Both the position numbers and the translations under genes were made by a program. The notes under the pieces were generated by a model, which was not told the origin of the DNA, did no database searches, and saw nothing but the letters and a program-made list of their open reading frames with translations. Shown piece after piece: positions 1 through 7,212 of a stretch of DNA of 64,000 bases. Within the stretch, counting starts at the first letter, position 1; each line of letters opens with the position of its first letter. Source of the stretch: Streptomyces litmocidini (GTDB lineage Bacteria; Actinomycetota; Actinomycetes; Streptomycetales; Streptomycetaceae); contig NZ_BMTQ01000004.1 in assembly GCF_014649755.1 (NCBI RefSeq), positions 310,001 to 374,000 on the forward strand. Direction: 5' to 3'.

Positions 1-154
1 GGGCGATCTGGGCGGACGGCTGCGCAACCGGTTCGGCGGCGGCCCGGGCCAGAAGGCGGACGGCGGCCCCGCCCAGGACGGCAGGGGCACCGGGGGCGAG
101 GCCGGGAACGGGACGACGGGCGACGGGGCCGGAAGCGGTCAGAGCGAGGGCTGA
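1..154 (+). CDS. C-terminal end of an unidentified protein (5' end outside window)
   Basis: An open frame entering from the left edge (frame beginning at base 2) runs to a TGA at 152-154. The visible 50 residues are rich in Gly, Asp, Gln and Arg and look like a disordered tail, so no function can be assigned. Its stop overlaps by about 16 bases the stop of the minus-strand gene ending at 139, a tail-to-tail arrangement. It could also be non-coding GC-rich sequence. The case rests only on the open frame and its position. Confidence 0.4.
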   Translation, partial: GDLGGRLRNRFGGGPGQKADGGPAQDGRGTGGEAGNGTTGDGAGSGQSEG

Positions 155-1221
155 GCGCTCGGCGCCAGAACTCCGCACAGCGCGGGGGCGGCGGGCCGGG
201 CGGTGGCGTACGGATCGGTGACCGCCGGGCCGCCGGCGTCCGAGGCCCGCTCCCCCGCCAGGAGCGGCTTCAGGGAGCCCGTGGTGTCGGCGCCGCACGC
301 CTGCGGGCCGGCCTCGACCGTGCTGGTCAGCAGCTCGGCGCGGTGCATCCGCAGGTCCTCGCCGTCGAAGCGGAAGTGCACCACGCGGTGGACCGTGAAG
401 AGGGACGCCGCGGCGGCCGGCCCCGTGCCCCGGACGGCCGGGCGGAGCGCGTAGGTGTACGTGTGGTCGGCGGTGACGTCCAGCGTGTCGGGGCCGGTCT
501 CCTCGAAGCGGAGGGTGCCCTGCACGCGGGCAGCGGGCTCCGCGAGGGCCACCTGCCGGGGGTCGAAGCGGATCAGCCAGGCCGCGAGGGCGTGCCGCCC
601 GTCGTCGGCGGGGGACTCGACGCTCCGGTCGAACTGTTCCAGCTGGTCGGGGTCGAGCAGCAGGCGCGCGGGCCGGACGGTCGCCCCGGACAGGACGTCC
701 GGCTCCAGGGCGGAGGCCACCAGGTAGTCCTTGGCGATGCTGAGGCCGGTGACGACCTGGCTCTCGGAGAAGTGGGAGGTCCGCCCGGCGACGGGCAGGT
801 TGATGCCGGCGGCCCCGGTGCGGTACTCGGCGGCCGGGCTGTGGGCGAAGAGCTGGGCGGGCGTGCCGCCCGGGACGGGGCCCCGGGGGGCGAGCGGGAC
901 CACGGTGGTCCGCAGGGGCTCGGCCCGCTGGTCGACGGGGGGCAGGTAGGGGTTGCGGACGCCCAGGTAGATGGCGGTGCCGAAGGCGAGGAGGATCAGC
1001 AGGACGAGCAGGACCGCCTGGCGGGAGCCGCCCCGGCTCTCCCAGGAGGAGCGGCTCCGGACGGCCTGGGCGTACTCGCCCATCCGCTCCTGCGCGGAGA
1101 GCTCCTGGAGGTGGGCAGCCCGGATGAACGCCTCGTCGAAGACGACGGATCGGTATTCGTCCTCACCACCGCCGGGGAACCCCTCGGGCGTCCCCTCAGG
1201 CGGGTCGCCACGCCCTGCCAT
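139..1221 (-). CDS. Single-pass membrane protein with VVFDE-type N-terminal motif
   Basis: This 360-residue protein has a cytoplasmic-looking N-terminus of about 65 residues, one hydrophobic span at roughly 68-87, and a large external domain of about 270 residues. Residues 26-36 (VVFDEAFIRAA) closely match a motif at 32-42 of the neighbouring 185-residue membrane protein, so the two appear to be related. ATG start at 1221, with only a weak upstream ribosome site. From memory, the equivalent S. coelicolor locus (near SCO2583/SCO2584) encodes actinobacterial proteins of unknown role, at least one linked to the spore-wall machinery. That link is recall, not something seen here. No enzymatic motif is visible. 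Confidence 0.8.
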   Translation of the reverse strand: MAGRGDPPEGTPEGFPGGGEDEYRSVVFDEAFIRAAHLQELSAQERMGEYAQAVRSRSSWESRGGSRQAVLLVLLILLAFGTAIYLGVRNPYLPPVDQRAEPLRTTVVPLAPRGPVPGGTPAQLFAHSPAAEYRTGAAGINLPVAGRTSHFSESQVVTGLSIAKDYLVASALEPDVLSGATVRPARLLLDPDQLEQFDRSVESPADDGRHALAAWLIRFDPRQVALAEPAARVQGTLRFEETGPDTLDVTADHTYTYALRPAVRGTGPAAAASLFTVHRVVHFRFDGEDLRMHRAELLTSTVEAGPQACGADTTGSLKPLLAGERASDAGGPAVTDPYATARPAAPALCGVLAPSAQPSL

Positions 1222-1327
1222 ACCTTCAGGGTAGGTCCGCGCGGGCTTCGATAAACGCCCAGGTACACGACAAGTTCGGAAGAATTGCGCCGTCGGGGCG
1301 TACCGGGACCGCGGGGCGCCCGGCCTA

Positions 1328-1429
1328 CCGGGGCCGACCGGGTGGCGGGATGACCGGCGGGGTGAGGCCCGCAGTGAGGCCCACAGGACGGTGGGATGAC
1401 CGGCGGGCCGGGGCCGACCGGGTGGCGGG
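1328..1429. repeat. 22-bp direct repeat pair in the gap between two membrane-protein genes
   Basis: The 22-base string at 1328-1349 recurs exactly at 1408-1429 (80 bp apart). A 15-base GGGATGACCGGCGGG block also occurs twice between them. The repeats lie in the 212-bp space between the 185-residue gene's stop and the 360-residue gene's start. Confidence 0.7.
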
Positions 1430-1433
1430 GTGC

Positions 1434-1991
1434 CTAGCGGGGCGCGGCAGACCGGGCGGGGGCCTGGGCGGCCGGTGGGGCCGGGTTCGGGTTCGGCGTG
1501 TCGACGCCGGTGGTGGCCGGCGGCGGGACCTGGTCCTCGCGGTTGGCGGCGGCGCCCCGGTAGACGGCGCTGAAGGCGAGGGCGACCATGCCGACGCCCA
1601 TGACGAGGGCGAGGACCCAGGCGACGGGCCGGAGCCAGCGGGCGCGGCCCCGGTAGGGGCGCAGGGCCCCGCCGTGGCGGCCGTAGGGGCTGGCGTCGTC
1701 GCCGATGTCGTCGGGCTCGTAGGTGAGGCCGACGGGGTCGTGGCCGTCCTCGTAGGGGTCGTCCTCGACGGCTCCGCCGCCCGCGCGGGCGCGGGCCGCC
1801 TCGGCCTCGGCACGGGCCTGGGCGGCGGCGAGGAGCCGCTCGACCGCGGTGGGCTCGTGGATGGTGGCGGACCTGACGAAGTCCTCGTCGAAGACCACGT
1901 CGGCCCAGACCTCGTCGGCGCCTCCGCGGTCGACAGCGTCCTCGGGGTCTCCGCCGTCCTGGAACGGCCTGCCCCCCACGTCGTCCGGCAC
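1434..1991 (-). CDS. Small single-pass membrane protein, relative of the 360-residue neighbour
   Basis: This 185-residue protein starts with GTG at 1991. Residues 32-42 read VVFDEDFVRSA, matching the motif in the protein encoded next to it. An Ala/Arg-rich stretch (about 50-72) may be helical. An acidic linker follows, then one membrane span near 121-143 and a short Pro-rich external tail. The downstream gene on the same strand is the 360-residue protein, so the two are probably co-transcribed. No catalytic domain is visible and the function is unknown. The shared cytoplasmic motif suggests that both bind the same partner, which is inference. Confidence 0.75.
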   Translation of the reverse strand: MPDDVGGRPFQDGGDPEDAVDRGGADEVWADVVFDEDFVRSATIHEPTAVERLLAAAQARAEAEAARARAGGGAVEDDPYEDGHDPVGLTYEPDDIGDDASPYGRHGGALRPYRGRARWLRPVAWVLALVMGVGMVALAFSAVYRGAAANREDQVPPPATTGVDTPNPNPAPPAAQAPARSAAPR

Positions 1992-2077
1992 GGATTCAGA
2001 GTAGACCCGGAAGGGGCTTTTGGGCAGGGAGAGCGCGAAGCCTCCCCGCCCGTCCCTCCCCGTACCGAAAGGAGGTG

Positions 2078-3361
2078 TTACCGCACGTGACCGTCACCGG
2101 TGACGATGTACTTGGTCGAGGTCAGCTCCGGAAGGCCCATGGGGCCCCGGGCGTGCAGCTTCTGGGTGGAGATGCCGATCTCGGCGCCGAAGCCGAACTG
2201 GCCGCCGTCCGTGAAGCGGGTGGAGGCGTTCACGGCGACCGTGGTCGAGTCGACCAGCTGGGTGAAGCGGCGGGCCGCGGCCTGCGAGGTGGTGACGATG
2301 GCCTCGGTGTGGCCGGAGGACCACATCCGGATGTGCTCGACGGCCTTGTCGAGGGAGTCGACGACGGCGGCGGAGATGTCGTACGAGAGGTACTCGGTCT
2401 CCCAGTCCTCGGGTGTGGCCGGGACGACGGTGGCCTTGGAGCCCTCGGCGAGGGCGAGGAACCGCTCGTCGGCGTGGACGGTGACGCCGGCCTCGGCGAG
2501 GGCCGCGAGGGCCTTGGGCACGAAGGCCTCGGCGACGTCCTGGTGGACGAGGAGGGTCTCGGCGGCGTTGCAGACGCTGACCCGCTGGGCCTTGGAGTTG
2601 ATCAGGATGTCGACGGCCATGTCGAGGTCGGTCTGGGCGTCGACGTAGACGTGGCAGTTTCCGGTGCCGGTCTCGATGACCGGGACGGTGGACTCCTCGA
2701 CGACGGTGCGGATGAGGGAGGCTCCGCCGCGCGGGATGAGGACGTCGACGAGGCCGCGGGCGCGCATCAGCTCGTGGACCGACTCGCGGGACTCGCCGGG
2801 GACGAGCTGGATCGCGTCGGCGGGGAGCCCGGCGCCGCCGATGGCGTCGCGCAGGACGGTCACCAGGGCGGTGTTGGAGGCGTACGCGGAGGAGGAGCCT
2901 CGGAGCAGGACGGCGTTGCCGGACTTGAGGCAGAGGGCGGCGGCGTCGACGGTGACGTTGGGGCGGGCCTCGTAGATGATGCCGACGACGCCGAGGGGGA
3001 CGCGGATCTGGCGGAGGTCGATGCCGTTGGGGAGGGTCGAGCCGCGGACGACCTCGCCGACGGGGTCGGGCAGCGCGGCGACGTCGCGGACGTCGGCGGC
3101 GATGGCCCGGACGCGCTCCGGGGTGAGGGTCAGGCGGTCGATGATGGCCTCGCTGGTCCCGGCTTCGCGGGCCTTGGCGATGTCCACGGCGTTGGCTTCG
3201 ACGATCTCGGCGGTACGGACTTCGAGGGCGTCCGCGATCGCGAGGAGCGCGTCGTCCTTGGCCGCGCGCGGGAGTGGCGCGATTTCGGCGGCGGCGCCCC
3301 GGGCCCGGTAGGCGGCCCGGGTGACCGGGGAGAGGTTGTCGAGGGGCGTGAGCGAGGTCAT
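2078..3361 (-). CDS. proA: Gamma-glutamyl phosphate reductase (proline biosynthesis)
   Basis: ProA reduces gamma-glutamyl phosphate to glutamate-5-semialdehyde with NADPH, the second step of proline synthesis. The 427-residue protein shows the aldehyde-dehydrogenase fold signatures of the family, including [17 protein letters not shown], the VPGESRESV region and the catalytic-cysteine stretch [18 protein letters not shown]. The ATG at 3361 begins [12 protein letters not shown], the usual start of Streptomyces ProA. The open frame extends 20 codons further upstream, but that part looks unlike ProA. proB, the preceding enzyme, lies about 0.9 kb upstream on the same strand, separated by a small conserved gene and a minisatellite. 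Confidence 0.97.
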   Translation of the reverse strand: MTSLTPLDNLSPVTRAAYRARGAAAEIAPLPRAAKDDALLAIADALEVRTAEIVEANAVDIAKAREAGTSEAIIDRLTLTPERVRAIAADVRDVAALPDPVGEVVRGSTLPNGIDLRQIRVPLGVVGIIYEARPNVTVDAAALCLKSGNAVLLRGSSSAYASNTALVTVLRDAIGGAGLPADAIQLVPGESRESVHELMRARGLVDVLIPRGGASLIRTVVEESTVPVIETGTGNCHVYVDAQTDLDMAVDILINSKAQRVSVCNAAETLLVHQDVAEAFVPKALAALAEAGVTVHADERFLALAEGSKATVVPATPEDWETEYLSYDISAAVVDSLDKAVEHIRMWSSGHTEAIVTTSQAAARRFTQLVDSTTVAVNASTRFTDGGQFGFGAEIGISTQKLHARGPMGLPELTSTKYIVTGDGHVR

Positions 3362-3470
3362 GTTCGCAGGGTACTGGCACCGCTGTGGACATCCCTCACG
3401 TATTGCCCCCGTATCCCGCACTCCGAGACGTGCCCCCGTCGCGATGGCGTGACTCCGTCGGTGGGCGGGG

Positions 3471-3614
3471 CCCGCCCACCGACGAGAGCCTGTCCGCCGG
3501 CGGGGGCCCGCCCACCGATGAGAGCCTGTCCGCCGGCGGGGGGCCGCCCACCGGTGAGAACCTGTCCGCCGACGGGGGTCCGCCCACCGGTGAGAGCCCG
3601 TCCACCGGTGGGGG
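3471..3614. repeat. 36-bp tandem repeat, four copies, upstream of proA
   Basis: Four consecutive 36-bp units occupy 3471-3506, 3507-3542, 3543-3578 and 3579-3614. Each contains CCGCCCACCG followed by GAGA and TGTCCGCCGGCGG. Copies 1 and 2 are nearly identical; copies 3 and 4 drift. The array lies about 110-250 bp upstream of the proA start. It is open in several frames because 36 is a multiple of three, but none of those frames has a good ribosome site or a natural composition. There are no spacers, so it is a minisatellite, not a CRISPR array. Confidence 0.9.
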
Positions 3615-3622
3615 TGCGCCCC

Positions 3623-3964
3623 TCAGTAGGGGTGGACGCCGACCGGGGCGGCGGGTGGCGGGCCGTAGCCCTCCGCGATCCGCTGGTGGTAGGTCTCGCG
3701 GTCGATGACCTCGAGTCCCACGATCTCCCAGGGCGGCAGCTTGGCGGTCTGCCGGTGCTCACCCCACAGGCGCAGGGCGACGGCCGCCGCGTCGTGCAGG
3801 TCGCGGGCCTCTTCCCAGTACCGGATCTCGGCGTGGTCGTTGGCGTAGCGGCTGGTCAGCAGGAAGGGGTGGTCATGGGCCAGCTGTTCGAGCCCGCGTC
3901 GCACCTCCTTCAGCGGTGACTCCACGCCCGACACACTGAGGGTGATGTGCCAGAGCTTGGACAC
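3623..3964 (-). CDS. Conserved small cytoplasmic protein of unknown function between proA and proB
   Basis: This 113-residue protein begins VSKLWHITLSV at a GTG (3964) preceded by GAGGAA at good spacing. It is compact, without membrane spans, with a beta-alpha pattern and Trp-rich helices (IRYWEEARDLHDAAAVALRLWGEH) that suggest a small alpha/beta fold. The C-terminus is Pro-rich. In frame and 150 bases upstream is another GTG (4114) with a near-perfect AGGAGG six bases before it. That start would add 50 basic, Thr/Glu-rich residues. I chose the shorter form because the extension has poorer third-position GC. The function is unknown. Confidence 0.75.
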   Translation of the reverse strand: MSKLWHITLSVSGVESPLKEVRRGLEQLAHDHPFLLTSRYANDHAEIRYWEEARDLHDAAAVALRLWGEHRQTAKLPPWEIVGLEVIDRETYHQRIAEGYGPPPAAPVGVHPY

Positions 3965-4265
3965 CGGCCGTTCCTCACGTGTCTCGGTGGTGGTCTCGGT
4001 CTTCCTGTCCGTGGACCTGTGCCGTGCCTCGTCGAAGTCGGCTCCGGCCTCGACACTGGTCAGGGCGCGTTCGGCAGTCCCGCGGGGCGGTGCCCCTGGG
4101 CGCGCTCGTCTCACCGGCGGCCTCCTGTGTGATGCGTGTGGTGCTGTACCCCGCCTTGTCTTACCCCCGAGACAAAGTTGACCAGTCCGAGGCGGTACTT
4201 GGGGCGGTTTTGGTGAACGTCCCTTCCGGATGGCCAGACTTTCAGCCGTTTCGGCGTCGGCCCCG
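3965..4265. other. Gene-poor gap between the 113-residue gene and proB
   Basis: About 300 bases between the proB stop and the short start of the next gene. It holds the alternative GTG start at 4114 with its AGGAGG (4121-4126 on the minus strand) and a less GC-rich stretch near 4150-4230 that probably carries the promoter. No RNA gene or clear terminator hairpin was seen. Confidence 0.5.
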
Positions 4266-5402
4266 TCAGCGGATGACGACCAGGTCGTCGCGGTGGACGA
4301 CCTCGCGTTCGTACTCGGGTCCGAGGTCCTTGGCGAGTTCACGGGTGGAGCGGCCGAGCATCCGGGGCAGCTCCTTGGCGTCGAAGTTGACGAGGCCACG
4401 GGCGACGGCCCGTCCGGAGGCGTCGCGGAGCTCGACGGGGTCACCGGCCACGAAGTCGCCCTCGACGGCCGCGACACCGGCCGCGAGAAGGGACTTCTTG
4501 CCTTCGACGACGGCCCGTACGGCTCCGTCGTCGAGGCTGAGGGAGCCCTGCGGGGTGGAGGCGTGGGCGAGCCAGAGCAGCCGGTCGGCGGAGCGGCGGC
4601 CGGTGCGGTGGAAGTACGTGCCGGTGTCCCGTCCGGTGAGGGCGTCGGCGGCGCGGCTCGCGGAGGTGAGGACCACCGGGATGCCGGCGGCGGCGGCGAT
4701 CCGGGCGGCCTCGACCTTGGTGACCATGCCGCCGGTGCCGACGCCCGCCTTGCCGGCCGAGCCGATCTCGACGTGGGCGATGTCCGACGGGCCGGTGACC
4801 TGCGCGATCCGCGAGGTCCCGGGCTTGGAGGGGTCGCCGTCGTACAGCCCGTCGACGTCGGAGAGCAGCACGAGCAGGTCGGCGCGGACGAGGTGGGCGA
4901 CGAGGGCGGCGAGCCGGTCGTTGTCGCCGAAGCGGATCTCGTCCGTGGCGACGGTGTCGTTCTCGTTGACGACGGGGAGCGCGCCCATGGCGAGGAGCTG
5001 GTCCAGGGTCCGGTACGCGTTGCGGTAGTGGGCGCGCCGGCTGGTGTCGTCGGTGGTGAGGAGGACCTGGCCGACGCGGACGCCGTAGCGGGCGAAGGAG
5101 GCGGTGTAGCGGGCGACGAGGAGGCCCTGGCCGACACTGGCGGCGGCCTGCTGGCGGGCGAGGTCCTTGGGGCGGCGGGTGAGGCCGAGCGGTGCGAGTC
5201 CCGCGGCGATGGCGCCGGAGGAGACGAGGACGATCTCCTTCTCGCCGCCGCTGCGGACCTTGGCGAGGACGTCGACGAGGGCGTCGACGCGGTCGGCGTC
5301 GAGGCCTCCGGAGGCGGTGGTGAGCGAGGAGGAGCCGACCTTGACGACGATCCTGCGGGCCTCCGTCACGTACTGCCTTGCCACGTCCGTCTGTCCCGTC
5401 AC
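4266..5402 (-). CDS. proB: Glutamate 5-kinase (proline biosynthesis)
   Basis: ProB phosphorylates glutamate to gamma-glutamyl phosphate, the first and usually proline-inhibited step of proline synthesis. The amino-acid-kinase domain starts with RRIVVKVGSSSLT, followed by VLVSSGAIAAG, PVVNENDTV and FGDNDRLAA, with DVDGLYDGDP further on. A C-terminal PUA domain occupies about the last 80 residues. The N-terminus is uncertain: in-frame GTG codons exist at 5429, 5414, 5402 and 5369. The one at 5402 gives 378 residues and an N-terminus like those I recall from Streptomyces ProB. No candidate has a strong ribosome site. Confidence 0.93.
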   Translation of the reverse strand: MTGQTDVARQYVTEARRIVVKVGSSSLTTASGGLDADRVDALVDVLAKVRSGGEKEIVLVSSGAIAAGLAPLGLTRRPKDLARQQAAASVGQGLLVARYTASFARYGVRVGQVLLTTDDTSRRAHYRNAYRTLDQLLAMGALPVVNENDTVATDEIRFGDNDRLAALVAHLVRADLLVLLSDVDGLYDGDPSKPGTSRIAQVTGPSDIAHVEIGSAGKAGVGTGGMVTKVEAARIAAAAGIPVVLTSASRAADALTGRDTGTYFHRTGRRSADRLLWLAHASTPQGSLSLDDGAVRAVVEGKKSLLAAGVAAVEGDFVAGDPVELRDASGRAVARGLVNFDAKELPRMLGRSTRELAKDLGPEYEREVVHRDDLVVIR

Positions 5403-5477
5403 CTGCGTCGCCACCTGCGTCGTCCTCACTCGGCTGTCCCACGCGCCGCGCGCTCCGGGCCGCGGCTGCCAGGCAAT

Positions 5478-5957
5478 CTACGCGAGCCGGGAGGTCTGCC
5501 GCTCGTCCGTTTCGCTCCCTGGACCGGAGTCGGCGCCGGGTCGGCCGCTGCCGCGGGGCACCAGGATCCGCTGGGAGATCAGGTAGGTGAACGGGATCGC
5601 GACGACGGCCGCGACGAGTGGCGCGATCCTGTCGTCCATTCCGGCCCAGGTGACGAGGACGTAGAGGCCGACGCTCTGGACCAGGTAGTTGGTGACGTTG
5701 GTGAGCGGGAAGAGGGCGAACTTCTTCCACGTCGGCCGGGTGCGGTAGGTGAAGTAGGTGTTGAGGAAGAAGGAACCGATCATGCTGAGGAGGAAGGCCA
5801 GGGAGTACGCGGCGAAGTACGGCATCCAGGGGTGCAGGAGCAGGTAACAGCCGAAGAAGGTACCGGTGTTGACGCCGCCGACCAGCGCGAAGCGGAAGAT
5901 CTCCGCGAGCCGGGCCCGTCGTGCGTCCCGCGCACCGCCGGGGCGCGTCGACCCCAT
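5478..5957 (-). CDS. GtrA-family membrane protein, probable polyprenyl-phosphate-sugar flippase
   Basis: This 159-residue protein has four predicted membrane spans with the GtrA signature FRFALVGGVNTGTFFGCYLL near the N-terminus and FLLSMIGSFFLNTYFTYR in the middle. GtrA proteins are thought to flip polyprenyl-phosphate-linked monosaccharides across the membrane. Its ATG overlaps the stop of the upstream GT2 gene (TGATG, one shared base), so the two are translationally coupled and probably work together: the GT2 enzyme makes the lipid-linked sugar and this protein moves it outward. The acceptor on the outer face is unknown. Confidence 0.88.
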   Translation of the reverse strand: MGSTRPGGARDARRARLAEIFRFALVGGVNTGTFFGCYLLLHPWMPYFAAYSLAFLLSMIGSFFLNTYFTYRTRPTWKKFALFPLTNVTNYLVQSVGLYVLVTWAGMDDRIAPLVAAVVAIPFTYLISQRILVPRGSGRPGADSGPGSETDERQTSRLA

Positions 5958-6952
5958 CAGCGCTCCCGCTCGGTGGTCACCACGCGGATCCGTTCGGCGG
6001 CGGCGCGTTCGGCGGCGGCGCGGCCGAAGGAGCGGTGGGTCTCCTTCACGAGGAAGTGCGGGCGGCGCTTCGTCTCGTAGTAGATGCGGCCGATGTACTC
6101 GCCGATCAGTCCCAGCATCACCATCTGCACGCCCCCGAGCCCCACGATGATCGCGACCAGGGTGACGTAGCCGGGGGCGGTGACGCCCTGGGTGATCGCG
6201 GTGACGGCCACCCAGACGGCGTAGAGGGCGGCGAGGCCGGTGAGCATCAGGCCGAGCCAGAGGGCGATGCGCAGCGGACGGTTGTTGAAGGAGATCAGCC
6301 CGTCCATGCCGTAGTTGAGCAGGGAGCTGAACTTCCACTTCGTCTCGCCGCCCTCGCGCGCGGCGTTCCGGTAGTCGAAGGTGACGGTGTCGAAGCCGAT
6401 CCAGGAGAAGAGGCCCTTGGAGAAGCGGTTGTACTCGGGCAGCGCCAGCAGGGCGTCGACGGCGGGCCGGGAGAGCAGTCGGAAGTCGCCGACGCCGTCC
6501 GTGAGTTCGACGTCCACCCATCGGTTCACGGCCCGGTAGTACACACGGCTGAGCGCCGTACGGACCTTCTTGTCGCCCTCGCGGGTGCGCCGCGCCATCA
6601 CCTGGTCGTGGCCCTGGTGGTAGAGGTCGAGCATGCGTCCGAGCAGCTCGGGCGGGTGCTGGAGGTCCGCGTCCATGATGACGACGGCGTCACCGGTGGA
6701 TTTGCGCAGGCCGGCGAGCATGGCGGCCTCCTTGCCGAAGTTGCGGCTGAAGGAGGCGTACTGGGTGTGCTGCGGGTGGCGGGCGGCGATCTCGCGCAGC
6801 CTTCCCAGCGTTCCGTCGGAGCTTCCGTCGTCGATATAGCAGATCTCGTATCCGACCGGGAGTGCGTCGAGCACCTGTCGCATCCGCGTGTCGAAGCGCT
6901 CGATGACGTCCTCCTCGTTGAAGCAGGGGACGACGACGGAAAGCCTGGTCAT
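5957..6952 (-). CDS. GT2 glycosyltransferase, polyprenyl-phosphate sugar synthase (GtrB/DPM1-like)
   Basis: This 331-residue enzyme begins MTRLSVVVPCFNEEDVIERF, a typical GT-A start, with GGAG nine bases upstream. Sequence features are YIDDGSSDGT, the DxD region VVIMDADLQHPPE, and two C-terminal membrane spans (around 230-255 and 265-290), the DPM1/GtrB/ArnC layout. It would transfer a hexose from a nucleotide sugar to undecaprenyl phosphate at the cytoplasmic face. The GtrA protein overlaps it downstream. The open frame continues 72 codons upstream without resemblance to the family. The sugar cannot be told from sequence. Confidence 0.92.
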   Translation of the reverse strand: MTRLSVVVPCFNEEDVIERFDTRMRQVLDALPVGYEICYIDDGSSDGTLGRLREIAARHPQHTQYASFSRNFGKEAAMLAGLRKSTGDAVVIMDADLQHPPELLGRMLDLYHQGHDQVMARRTREGDKKVRTALSRVYYRAVNRWVDVELTDGVGDFRLLSRPAVDALLALPEYNRFSKGLFSWIGFDTVTFDYRNAAREGGETKWKFSSLLNYGMDGLISFNNRPLRIALWLGLMLTGLAALYAVWVAVTAITQGVTAPGYVTLVAIIVGLGGVQMVMLGLIGEYIGRIYYETKRRPHFLVKETHRSFGRAAAERAAAERIRVVTTERER

Positions 6953-7212
6953 GGAACGGTCACTCCAGAGGGATGGGCGAGAGTACGTCCTGAAGGACTG
7001 GAAGGACCGCCACCGGACTCTCCTTCGAGCAGCGCGGCCACGGTACGGCGGGGCGGTGGCCGCCCGACGGCGTCCGGGTGACGGCCCCTGGTCGGCATGT
7101 CGTCCATGAAGCAAAGCATGTGGGGAAGATATTGGTATACGTGGCATTTTCACCCGTTCGTCACTCATAGGGGCGACATGTCACGGACCTCGGCCGGCTG
7201 GAGCGATGACCG
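6953..7212. promoter_or_regulatory. Divergent promoter region between the GtrB-GtrA unit and a large membrane protein
   Basis: This is 260 bases between two divergent genes. The stretch near 7110-7160 is strikingly AT-rich for this genome (GATATTGGTATACGTGG, then CATTTTC) and probably holds promoter elements for one or both genes. No specific operator was recognised. Confidence 0.45.

Noticed and set aside
3471..3614. Possible CRISPR array from the 36-bp repeats
   Set aside because: The units are directly adjacent with no spacers, and no cas gene is in the window.
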